Source: CAYXPG01 sp964564845 (GTDB taxonomy: Bacteria; Planctomycetota; Phycisphaerae; Sedimentisphaerales; Anaerobacaceae). From it: 41,695 bases of DNA. The translations under genes and the position numbers were made by a program. Positions within the stretch are counted from its first letter, which is position 1, and every line of letters starts with the position of its first letter. The stretch is from NCBI GenBank assembly GCA_964564845.1, contig CAZMCN010000003.1, positions 1 through 41,695 of the forward strand, written 5' to 3'. Below the pieces are notes generated by a model. That model saw only the letters and a program-made list of their open reading frames with translations, did no database searches and had not been told where the DNA came from. Positions 7,818-15,683 of this stretch are shown here, piece after piece.

Positions 7818-9038
7818 TTATTGGGGAGGCCCCATTGAAAGCTGTGTGAAATCACCGGGATTAAATTCCTTTAAGAGTAAATGAATATCATCAACTGTAA
7901 CGGCCTTAATTGCGCTGACGTCCTCTTCAATGGTGCGATACCGCTTTAGATACTGCCAATTGAAGCCCATATCGACCAGCCGACCCATCGGCAGTTCATT
8001 CTTTATCACAAGCGCACTTAACAACTTGTTTTTCGCCTTTATTAATTCGTCTTCGGCTACACCTTTTTCCGACACACTGCGGAAAATAGCACTGATTACA
8101 TCCTGCACTTCAGAAACATTCTCACTGCTGCAGCGGATATAGCTGCAGAAGAGCCCTGTTCCATCCATAGCCCCAAATATCATTGTTGCTATTTCGGCCA
8201 AGGCCTTATCGACCAGCTCCCAGAAAAATCTGGAGCCAACATCGTCACCGATGATGGCGCCTAAAAGCGACGCTGCAAACCTGCGATTATCCTGAGCGGA
8301 CACTGCCGGACTCATCAGACATATATGCTCGCGGACCAGATTCGCTATCTCGATACGCTTTTGTTTTTTGCTGCCCTTGTAATGTTTAAGCTCTCTTTCA
8401 GCGTGCTGCTTTTGCCATTGACCACAGGCATTGGCCACAATCGAGCGGATTTGGTCCCAGTCAAAATCGCCCGCGCACACCACCACCATATTATTTGGTA
8501 CATATCGTGTAAGAAAATAGTCTCTCATCTGTTCCGCTGTCAGATTATCTATACTTTCGGCACTGCCGAGAACGCTGTTGCCGCACGGATGCCCATTGAA
8601 GTAGAAATTCCTGCATTTGTCCATTACATCGAAGCTCGGCATATCTTTATACATTGCGATTTCTTCTTTGATGACGTTTTTTTCAATGTTGAAATCCTCG
8701 TCTCTAAGTGCCGGCCTCATCAGTTCAATCCAAAGCCGTGTAACCTCAGCCAGATATTCGGGTAAAACAGCGGCATAAAAAATAGTATTTTCTTCACTGG
8801 TGGAAGCGTTAAAGTGTGCACCGGTCTTATCGAATGCCTCATTGACTTCAAATGCATTTAGTTTTTCGGTGCCTTTGAATACCATATGTTCGAGGAAATG
8901 CGATACACCGTTTATCTGCGATGTCTCATCACGTGAGCCTGTCCTGGCAAAAAACCCCACCGCTGCTGATTTGGCGGATTTGTTGAGCTCACCTATAATA
9001 GTTAAGCCGTTCGACAGCGTTTCTTTTTTAAATTCCAT
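7818..9038 (-). CDS. M16-family zinc metallopeptidase (catalytic type)
   Basis: The 406-residue protein has the inverted zinc motif HFLEH (His47, Glu50, His51). A distal glutamate (125 or 126, in VIKEEIAMYKD) lies about 75 residues on, as in mitochondrial processing peptidase and PqqL/YmxG-like bacterial enzymes. It has no signal peptide, so it is probably cytoplasmic. It lies 8 bases downstream of a second M16 gene whose zinc motif is lost. Together they look like a beta (catalytic) and alpha (non-catalytic) pair forming a clam-shell heterodimer that degrades or processes peptides. This is inferred from family precedent (MPP, Sphingomonas M16 pair). The natural substrate is unknown. Confidence 0.88.
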   Translation of the reverse strand: MEFKKETLSNGLTIIGELNKSAKSAAVGFFARTGSRDETSQINGVSHFLEHMVFKGTEKLNAFEVNEAFDKTGAHFNASTSEENTIFYAAVLPEYLAEVTRLWIELMRPALRDEDFNIEKNVIKEEIAMYKDMPSFDVMDKCRNFYFNGHPCGNSVLGSAESIDNLTAEQMRDYFLTRYVPNNMVVVCAGDFDWDQIRSIVANACGQWQKQHAERELKHYKGSKKQKRIEIANLVREHICLMSPAVSAQDNRRFAASLLGAIIGDDVGSRFFWELVDKALAEIATMIFGAMDGTGLFCSYIRCSSENVSEVQDVISAIFRSVSEKGVAEDELIKAKNKLLSALVIKNELPMGRLVDMGFNWQYLKRYRTIEEDVSAIKAVTVDDIHLLLKEFNPGDFTQLSMGPPQ

Positions 9039-9046
9039 GCTCTGCT

Positions 9047-10282
9047 CTACCTGTTAACGCTTATTTTTTTCGGGCCGATTGTTACTACCGTAAAATCCTC
9101 GAACCTATTGTTCCGCAGAAATTCTAAAACCGAATCGGCGGTTGTTTCTTCAATTTTACTCTTAATCTCATCGAGGCCTCTAAGTCTGCCTAACATATAG
9201 TAGTCGGTCGCAATCCCCCCTGCTCTGCTGGAGGATGATTCGCTTTGCAGTATCAATGAGCTTTTCAATCCGACTTTGGCTCTTTGGACTTCCTCTTCAC
9301 TGATTCGGTCTGTGAGCCGGTTGAATTCTGCTGTTATTACATCGAGCGTCTCCTGAGCCTTTTGGGGTGTTGTTCCGGCATAGCACATTATCCCTGCTGC
9401 ATCTTTAAGGCCGTGATATTTGGCCCCGATTGCGTAGCACAGCCCGCGCTTCTCCCGCACCTCCGTAAACAATCTGGCGCTCATTCCGCCGGAAAGCACC
9501 GATACCGCAACTCTGGCGTTGTAATAGTCCTCGTCGGCCGGTCTGACCGTCTCAGTGCCCAGGCCGATATGGACCTGCGCACTGTCGTTATGTATATGCG
9601 TGTATAAACCGGCCTTTTCACCGAGCGCAATCGCCTCGAGCGACTGTTGCGAGTCGGTCTCGAACAAACCTTCCATTTGTCTGCAGATTGCATCAAAGTC
9701 GTATTTGCCGGCTACCGAAAATATCGTTTCCGACAGATTGAATTTAGCTTTTATAATCTGCTTTGTCTTTTCAGCAGTCAGGGCCTGTAGTTCCTCGATT
9801 TCTCCTGCCGTGTTTCGTCCCAGCGGCTCCGGATAAAACTGCTCTGTGAGTTTGAGCATAACTTTGTGGCGTGGGTCATCATCCAATGCGTGCACCGCAT
9901 CGACTGCCAGTTTTCTGGCCAACTCAAACTGCTCTTCTGCCAGAGACGGCTGCAGTATGATATCGGCATATAAATCCAACGCCTGTGCCAGGTTGCCTGC
10001 TTCCAGAGCTGCTGCGATGATTATATGAGAGCTGGCAACTGAGCCGGCACGGTGCAGCCCCAACCCGTCAAGGGCATCACAAAGGGCCCTGCTGTTTCTG
10101 TCGCCGGCACCTCGGAAAATCCAGTCTGTGATAACATTTCCGGCCCCGCAGCAGCCGTCCGGCAGTTGTGCCGCCCCTGCAGGCAGCATAAACCTAAATG
10201 CCACAGACCCAACCGACCCCATCGGTTCGCCGAGAAGGACCATCCCATTCTTTAAGATGTATTTGTCAAATCTTTCTGGCAT
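9047..10282 (-). CDS. M16-family peptidase-like protein lacking the zinc motif
   Basis: This is a 411-residue homologue of the downstream M16 protease. It keeps the fold: an N-terminal domain beginning ERFDKYILKNGMVLL, and a C-terminal domain with YYNARVAVSVLSGGMSARLFTEVREKRGLCYAI. At the site aligned to HxxEH it has GAGNVITDWIF, so the positions equal to His, Glu and His are Asn49, Thr52 and Asp53. The RGLCY substrate-binding motif typical of the partner subunit is present. I prefer the ATG at 10282. A TTG at 10312 extends the frame, but neither start has a strong Shine-Dalgarno site. It is probably a non-catalytic partner subunit translated just ahead of the active one. Confidence 0.82.
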   Translation of the reverse strand: MPERFDKYILKNGMVLLGEPMGSVGSVAFRFMLPAGAAQLPDGCCGAGNVITDWIFRGAGDRNSRALCDALDGLGLHRAGSVASSHIIIAAALEAGNLAQALDLYADIILQPSLAEEQFELARKLAVDAVHALDDDPRHKVMLKLTEQFYPEPLGRNTAGEIEELQALTAEKTKQIIKAKFNLSETIFSVAGKYDFDAICRQMEGLFETDSQQSLEAIALGEKAGLYTHIHNDSAQVHIGLGTETVRPADEDYYNARVAVSVLSGGMSARLFTEVREKRGLCYAIGAKYHGLKDAAGIMCYAGTTPQKAQETLDVITAEFNRLTDRISEEEVQRAKVGLKSSLILQSESSSSRAGGIATDYYMLGRLRGLDEIKSKIEETTADSVLEFLRNNRFEDFTVVTIGPKKISVNR

Positions 10283-10317
10283 AAAAGACCCAGGACTATA
10301 ACCACAAAACAAAAGGC

Positions 10318-10352
10318 AAATAGTAAATAGTAATTAGCAAATAGTCAATGAT
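10318..10352. repeat. Heptamer repeat AAATAGT
   Basis: Five consecutive 7-base units are visible: AAATAGT, AAATAGT, AATTAGC, AAATAGT and the diverged CAATGAT. They sit between the divergent M16 and threonine aldolase genes and overlap the predicted minus-strand promoter. The rest of 10283-10526 holds no gene. Confidence 0.7.
10320..10348 (-). promoter_or_regulatory. Possible promoter for the M16 pair
   Basis: On the minus strand TTGACT (10348-10343), a 17-base spacer and TACTAT (10325-10320) are present, about 38 bases before the ATG at 10282. The -10 is only a moderate match and is built from heptamer repeat units. Confidence 0.4.
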
Positions 10353-10388
10353 AAAACCGCCAAGTAAAAAAGTGCCCTGATATTTGCC

Positions 10389-10417
10389 TTGAAGCCAAAC
10401 TTAAACGAATGTATAAG
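10389..10417 (+). promoter_or_regulatory. Predicted promoter for threonine aldolase
   Basis: TTGAAG (10389-10394), a 17-base spacer and TATAAG (10412-10417) are present. The transcript would start near 10424 with a leader of about 100 bases. Confidence 0.5.
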
Positions 10418-10526
10418 ATAACAACAACCCGCAACTTTTGAGGTTTGCGAGTTAGACAGAGAATTTGTCTTCTTTAGACACAGATAAAAAGACAAATGAT
10501 AATATAGCTAATAATAAGGATGCCCG

Positions 10527-11573
10527 ATGAAAACTATTGATTTGCGCAGTGACACTGTTACACTGCCGACGCCAAAGATGAGAGAGGCTATGAGTAACGC
10601 CGATTTGGGTGATGATGTTTTTGGTGAAGACCCGACTATAAACCGTCTGGAAGAGATTGCCGCCGATAAAACGGGCAAACAGGCAGCTATGCTGGTAGCC
10701 AGCGGAACTATGGGTAATCTGATATGCTCACTCACTCATTGTGGCCGGGGCGACGAGGCAATCCTTGGTGACCAGTCACATATGTTTTACTATGAAGGCG
10801 GTGGAATGGCAGCGTTAGGGGGTATACACCCGCATATAATCACCAATCAGCCGGACGGCAAAATGCTCCTGGCCGACATTGATTCTGCTGTTCGCGGCGA
10901 GGATGTACACTTCCCACGGACCCGGCTGATTTGTCTTGAGAACACCCAGAACCGCTGCGTCGGCTCTGTCCTTGAGCCGGAGTATTGCGATTCTGTAGCA
11001 GCCCTTGCCAAAAGGCGCGGCTTGTCGGTGCATCTTGACGGCGCCCGCATATTTAATGCCGCCGTTGCTTTGGGAATAGACGTTAAAAAACTGACCCGAA
11101 GCGCCGATTCACTGATGTTTTGCCTATCCAAAGGACTTTCGGCTCCGGTCGGTTCTATGGTTTGCGGTTCCAGCGAGTTCATCGCCGAGGCCCGCCGAAC
11201 ACGCAAAATATTAGGCGGCGGTATGCGACAGGGCGGTATAATCGCATCAGCAGGTATTGTAGCTCTGGAAGAAATGATTGACCGATTGGCCGAAGACCAC
11301 ATAAATGCAAAAAATCTGGCAGAGGGTATCAGCCAGATTGACGGGGTATCAATCGAGCCTTCGAAAGTGCAGACCAATATAATTTATTTCGACCTCCTTC
11401 AAGACAACAGAGACAAGACGGATGAGCAGTTTCTAGCAAAACTTGACGAGAAAGGCATAAAACTGCTGAATCTGGGCCCGGCTCATTTTAGAATGGTAAC
11501 TCATTACGGCATCAACTCAAAAGACATCGATACGGCACTGACGGCCTTGACCGAGGTTATGAAAGGGACATAG
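10527..11573 (+). CDS. ltaE: Low-specificity L-threonine aldolase
   Basis: This is a PLP enzyme that cleaves L-threonine or L-allo-threonine to glycine and acetaldehyde in the cytosol. The 348-residue sequence begins with the family signature IDLRSDTVTLPTPKMREAM and contains GDDVFGEDPT. The PLP phosphate region is ASGTMGN, the PLP-contacting Asp is in HLDGARIFNA, and the Schiff-base lysine is Lys202 in FCLSKGLSAPVGS. The conserved RKILGGGMRQ motif follows. The start is supported by AAGGA about 8 bases upstream. It is transcribed alone on the plus strand, divergently from the M16 pair and convergently with the zinc-ribbon gene. Confidence 0.93.
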   Translation: MKTIDLRSDTVTLPTPKMREAMSNADLGDDVFGEDPTINRLEEIAADKTGKQAAMLVASGTMGNLICSLTHCGRGDEAILGDQSHMFYYEGGGMAALGGIHPHIITNQPDGKMLLADIDSAVRGEDVHFPRTRLICLENTQNRCVGSVLEPEYCDSVAALAKRRGLSVHLDGARIFNAAVALGIDVKKLTRSADSLMFCLSKGLSAPVGSMVCGSSEFIAEARRTRKILGGGMRQGGIIASAGIVALEEMIDRLAEDHINAKNLAEGISQIDGVSIEPSKVQTNIIYFDLLQDNRDKTDEQFLAKLDEKGIKLLNLGPAHFRMVTHYGINSKDIDTALTALTEVMKGT

Positions 11574-11626
11574 TTAACGGTTTTGCGCTTGCACGTCCTT
11601 GTCCAGAAAGCAGCGAACCCCACCAG

Positions 11627-11640
11627 ATACGCAATACGAA
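11627..11640. repeat. Heptamer repeat ATACGCA, left flank of the zinc-ribbon gene
   Basis: Two adjacent 7-base units, ATACGCA and ATACGAA, end one base before the zinc-ribbon stop codon. The same heptamer family resumes on the other side of the gene at 11952. Confidence 0.5.
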
Positions 11641-11641
11641 G

Positions 11642-11953
11642 TTAATGAATTCCCAATTTTTCTATTTGTTCCATGAACTGATTGTATATATGAGCTGTAA
11701 GATAGCAAAGTACAATAGTGAGGGCACCAACCAAACCGGTGACAACGAGCTTGGTAACTGTTTTATAACGCGGGTGCAGCCATATGAGCGGCAGGGCCAG
11801 CGGTCCTAAGCACAACAGAGCAATTACGACAGCGGAGGTGGAAAAATACCATTTTGTTTTCGGCTTGTCGGCCTTATCAAGAAACTCGCCGCAGAACCGA
11901 CACTTTACGGCCTCGTCCTGAATTTCCTCTGCGCAAAAGGGACATTTCTTCAT
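11642..11953 (-). CDS. Small zinc-ribbon membrane protein
   Basis: The 103-residue product begins with a double CxxC zinc ribbon (Cys4, Cys7, Cys18, Cys21: CPFCAEE and CRFCGEF) of the type common in bacterial 'zinc-ribbon plus transmembrane' proteins. A charged linker and two hydrophobic helices (about 36-58 and 66-90) follow. It is predicted to be an inner-membrane protein with a cytosolic ribbon. No function is known. It follows SMC by 53 bases on the same strand, but that gap is made entirely of heptamer repeats, so co-transcription is uncertain. Both flanks carry the same 7-base repeat family, which may mark past insertion of the gene (inference). Confidence 0.75.
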   Translation of the reverse strand: MKKCPFCAEEIQDEAVKCRFCGEFLDKADKPKTKWYFSTSAVVIALLCLGPLALPLIWLHPRYKTVTKLVVTGLVGALTIVLCYLTAHIYNQFMEQIEKLGIH

Positions 11954-12006
11954 AACGCTATACGCTAATACTCAACGCAATACACAATACGCACCATGCA
12001 ATATGC
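11952..12006. repeat. Degenerate ATACGCA heptamer array
   Basis: About eight 7-base units run between the zinc-ribbon start and the SMC stop: ATAACGC, TATACGC, TAATACT, CAACGCA, ATACACA, ATACGCA, CCATGCA and ATATGCT. The period is 7 although individual units have drifted. Confidence 0.6.
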
Positions 12007-15000
12007 TTAAGCTACAGCAGCCGACTCGGCCTGCTCAGCGTACTGGTCGAATCGGACACTTATTTTCTTGCTTACCCCTGGCGTCTGCATAGTTATCCCA
12101 TACAAAACATTCACAATACTCATCGTACGCTTGGAGTGAGTGATTATTATAAACTGTGAATCCTTCTGAAATTCGGCCAATAGCATATTGAAACGCTCAT
12201 TATTTGCCTCGTCGAGTGCTGCGTCAACTTCATCGAGGAAACAGAACGGTGACGGCTTTGTTTTGAAGACCGCAAACAGCAATGCTATCGCCGTCAGCGC
12301 CTTTTCACCGCCGCTCAGCAGTGATATACTTCTTGTCTCTTTGCCGGGCGGCCGGGCTATTATCTCTATACCGGCTTCAAGGATATCTTCGGCTTCTTCG
12401 AGTACTATGTCGGCCTTTCCTCCAGCAAAAAGCTTGCGGAAAATCTGCCGGAAATGGTCCCTGACCTCCTCAAATGTTTCACGGAACTTCTCTCTGCTTT
12501 TCTTATTAAGCCGGTTAATCAATTGCTGAAGCTGGGCCTTGCTCTTATTGAGGTCTTCGACGTGGGCGCTTAGAAATTCGTTTCGCTTCTCGAGATTCTC
12601 CTGGCTCTCTATCGCTTCCACATTCACGCTGCCCAATCGTTCAATTTTGCCCCGAAGCTCATCTATTTCATCCTTTACCTTCTCCCAATCCACCTGAGTA
12701 TCTTCATAATCTTCATAGGCCTGTTGCAGGTCAATCTGCAAATCATCCTGCACTCTTTCAATCAGATTTTGGCATCTCATCTCTAATTGACTCATCTCTA
12801 TTCTAAGCTGATTGATTTTCCGGTCAATCTCGCTCTGCTCTGCTCTTTTCTGCCGGAGCAATTGTTCTTTTTCTTTCTGTTCTTTGAGCAGCTTTTCTCT
12901 CTTTTTGTGAAGCTGAGTGCTGCTTTGCCGGCTCTTTTCTTTTTCGACGAACATCTCAGCTACTACCGCCTCGCAGCCGAGAATGTCGCTCTGCGTCTGC
13001 TGCATCTGTTCAGCGCAGTTTTGTATCTCGGCCTCTGATGACTGCAAAGCTGTTTGATTTGCCTGTGTCCGACCCTCAAGTAACGCTATCGTTTGTTTCA
13101 GCGCTTTACTTTGTTCGGCAACCTGTCCAAGCAACACTTTCAAATCGGTCAGCTCGCTCATCTGCAACTGCTGTTGCGCTTTTTGTTCGGCATATTTTGT
13201 CTCAAGCTCTTTTATTCGAGCCATTCGTTCGCTGTTTACCGCCTCCATCTCAAGAAGTTTCTGTTTTGAGTTGTATTCTTTTTGTACCGCCTCGGCTATC
13301 TGCTCTTCGAGCATATCTATTTCACCGGCTATCAACGGCTGCTCTTGTCTGAGCCGGTCGATGTTTTGCTCATAAACAGCCAGCTTCGAACTTATATGCA
13401 TTTTTTCGGTATTTGTTTCATAGATTGCTGTTCGAAGGTCCTGGCAAAGCCCGGTCAGGTGAGTTTTTGTTTGATTTTTTCTCTCAATTTGCTCATCAAT
13501 CACATTGACTTGAACTGAAATATTATTGATAGCTTTCTGAAGTTGTCGGAGTCGGCTTTTACGAGATATCAAACCGGCGTTTTTCGCGAAGCGACCGACT
13601 TTTATTGTCCCGTCGGCGCTTAAGAGCTCACCCTTTAGTGTAACAAATTGGTACTCATTGTCCATTTTACCTGCCAATTCGACCGCTGCATCAATCGAGT
13701 CAATTATTAACGTTTTGCCTAACAGTTTCCAGACTAACGGCGCATATTCACTCTCAGTTTTTACAAATTCGACAACTCTGCCTCTAACGTGTGGAAATTT
13801 CGACAAATCTTTCCTGTCCACAAACGGCCCGGTCTTATCCATACATACAAAATTTACTCTGCCGTCGAGTTTTCCAATTGTCTCGGTATCAGCGAGCAGC
13901 CTGTCTGTATCTTTGACCACCAGCGCATCTGTTTTGCCCTCAAGGGACGCCTCTACGGCGCTGGAATATTCAACGTCGGCTGTTATTGTCTCAGCCAGCA
14001 TTCCTTCGATATAGTCGAATTTATTTTTTTCAACCGAACGGTTTTGGAGGATACTTTTAACAGCGTTATTGACTCCCTCGCATCTTGTCTCCATATCTTT
14101 TAACACAGCCAATTCACTGCTTAGGGCGCTTCGGGCCTCTTTGCTGAGGGCCAATCGTTTGTTGTCAGCAGCGATATGGCTGCTGATTTGTTCTATTTCT
14201 TTGCGTTTGGATTCCAGATTCTCGGTCAATTCACTCATTACCTTGTCAATATCGTTTTGGCGGGCCTTATGTTGTGCTTTTTCAGTCAGCAGTTTCTCAA
14301 GTTCGGCTTTGGTGCTGCCGGCCCGGCCGGTGAGCCTGTCCTTCTGACTCGATAAAGTGCTGCGTTGAACTGATATGCTCTGCACCTCGTTATGAAGCTG
14401 CGCCGTCCTTCTGACTATATCGATAATACCTGACTTCTCATCTTCCAAATCCGCTTCGAGGGAGGCGGACTCCTTGCTGATTTCCTGCAGGTTTTCTTGA
14501 AGCTGCTCGGCAGCGAAGCTCTTGGCTTCGAGCATCTTATCACAACTTACCATCTCTTCTTTATATTGACACAAATCAGCATAAAAACCCTGTCCCTCTT
14601 CCTGCAGTTTTTCAATTCTTTGGTTTGCAGATGACCTCCTTTGCTCCAGTTCTGTGATTCTCGTCCGCAAAAAGTCAATTCGCTGCATATTCTGCTCAAT
14701 TTTGCTCTGAACAGACACAAGGGAATTGTCCGTTCGGTTCAGCTCGTGCTCGGTTTCTATTATTTCGTTGCCGAGAGCGCTCATTAGAGCATCTTCTTTG
14801 GCCAATTCTGCTGCGATAGCCGCAAATTGCTGCTCAACCTGCTCAATCTCGCTGTGGCGAAGCCGGCTTTCGGTATTGATTTTATGATATTCGGCAAGTG
14901 AGTAATTAACCCGCAACTCCTTGAGTTTTTCAGTGTATTTCAGGTAGTTTTTCGCCTTTCCGGCCTGCAGTTTGACACTTCGCAGTTGCTTTTGTAGTTC

Positions 15001-15588
15001 ACCGAGGATATCCGCCAGCCGAAGCAGGTTCTGCTGTGTTCGTTCTAGTTTGCGAAGCGCTTCTTTTTTATGGGCTTTATATTTGCTTATTCCGGCTGCT
15101 TCTTCAAAGATAACCCTCCTGTCTGTTTTGGATGCATTCAACAGCAGTTCAATCTGTCCCTGCTCAATAATCGAGTAGGCTTTGGCGCCTACGCCGGTAT
15201 CCATAAATAATTCCCGTATATCTTTCAACCGGCAGAGTTTGTTGTTTATCCGATACTCGCTTTCGCCGCTTCTGTATATCTTGCGGGATATCTCCACCTG
15301 GTCGGCCTCAATCGGCAGGCGTCCTTGGGTATTTGAGATAAACAGAGTAACATCAGCGGCACCAAGAGCTTTTCGGCTGCTGCTGCCGCTGAATATCACA
15401 TCCGCCATTTGCCCGCTTCGCAGGCTTTTAACACTTTGTTCGCCAAGGACCCACTTTACCGCATCGACAACATTACTCTTGCCGCAGCCATTTGGCCCTA
15501 CAATAGCGGTTACTGCCGAATCGAAAGTGAAACCGGTTTTGTCAGCAAAACTTTTGAATCCGTTCAAAACGATTTTTTCGAGTCTCAT
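12007..15588 (-). CDS. smc: Chromosome segregation ATPase SMC
   Basis: This is the structural maintenance of chromosomes protein, the motor of the bacterial SMC-ScpAB condensin. It is 1193 residues from the ATG at 15588 (MRLEKIVLNGFKSF, the canonical SMC start); a longer frame from 15639 adds 17 non-conserved residues. Features in order are the Walker A motif GPNGCGKSN (31-39), a coiled coil, a hinge domain around residues 500-650 (VKDTDRLL, GRVNFVCMDKTG, FVTLKGELLSADG), a second coiled coil, the ABC signature LSGGEKALTAIALLFAV and Walker B FCFLDEVDAALDEAN. Length and domain order are complete. ScpA and ScpB are not in this window. It lies 95 bases downstream of the FlgI-domain gene on the same strand and may share its promoter. 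Confidence 0.96.
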   Translation of the reverse strand: MRLEKIVLNGFKSFADKTGFTFDSAVTAIVGPNGCGKSNVVDAVKWVLGEQSVKSLRSGQMADVIFSGSSSRKALGAADVTLFISNTQGRLPIEADQVEISRKIYRSGESEYRINNKLCRLKDIRELFMDTGVGAKAYSIIEQGQIELLLNASKTDRRVIFEEAAGISKYKAHKKEALRKLERTQQNLLRLADILGELQKQLRSVKLQAGKAKNYLKYTEKLKELRVNYSLAEYHKINTESRLRHSEIEQVEQQFAAIAAELAKEDALMSALGNEIIETEHELNRTDNSLVSVQSKIEQNMQRIDFLRTRITELEQRRSSANQRIEKLQEEGQGFYADLCQYKEEMVSCDKMLEAKSFAAEQLQENLQEISKESASLEADLEDEKSGIIDIVRRTAQLHNEVQSISVQRSTLSSQKDRLTGRAGSTKAELEKLLTEKAQHKARQNDIDKVMSELTENLESKRKEIEQISSHIAADNKRLALSKEARSALSSELAVLKDMETRCEGVNNAVKSILQNRSVEKNKFDYIEGMLAETITADVEYSSAVEASLEGKTDALVVKDTDRLLADTETIGKLDGRVNFVCMDKTGPFVDRKDLSKFPHVRGRVVEFVKTESEYAPLVWKLLGKTLIIDSIDAAVELAGKMDNEYQFVTLKGELLSADGTIKVGRFAKNAGLISRKSRLRQLQKAINNISVQVNVIDEQIERKNQTKTHLTGLCQDLRTAIYETNTEKMHISSKLAVYEQNIDRLRQEQPLIAGEIDMLEEQIAEAVQKEYNSKQKLLEMEAVNSERMARIKELETKYAEQKAQQQLQMSELTDLKVLLGQVAEQSKALKQTIALLEGRTQANQTALQSSEAEIQNCAEQMQQTQSDILGCEAVVAEMFVEKEKSRQSSTQLHKKREKLLKEQKEKEQLLRQKRAEQSEIDRKINQLRIEMSQLEMRCQNLIERVQDDLQIDLQQAYEDYEDTQVDWEKVKDEIDELRGKIERLGSVNVEAIESQENLEKRNEFLSAHVEDLNKSKAQLQQLINRLNKKSREKFRETFEEVRDHFRQIFRKLFAGGKADIVLEEAEDILEAGIEIIARPPGKETRSISLLSGGEKALTAIALLFAVFKTKPSPFCFLDEVDAALDEANNERFNMLLAEFQKDSQFIIITHSKRTMSIVNVLYGITMQTPGVSKKISVRFDQYAEQAESAAVA

Positions 15589-15683
15589 ATTCCTGCCTTG
15601 TTGTTTGTTTGCACAGTGTTTACTGCAGGTTTTCTTCAATATTCATTATCATTATCGGCCGACGAGACGTTTTCTCTTGATTA

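Noticed and set aside
12188..15178. Long plus-strand open frames opposite smc
   Set aside because: They mirror the coding strand, lack family motifs and ribosome binding sites, and run against a clearly real gene.
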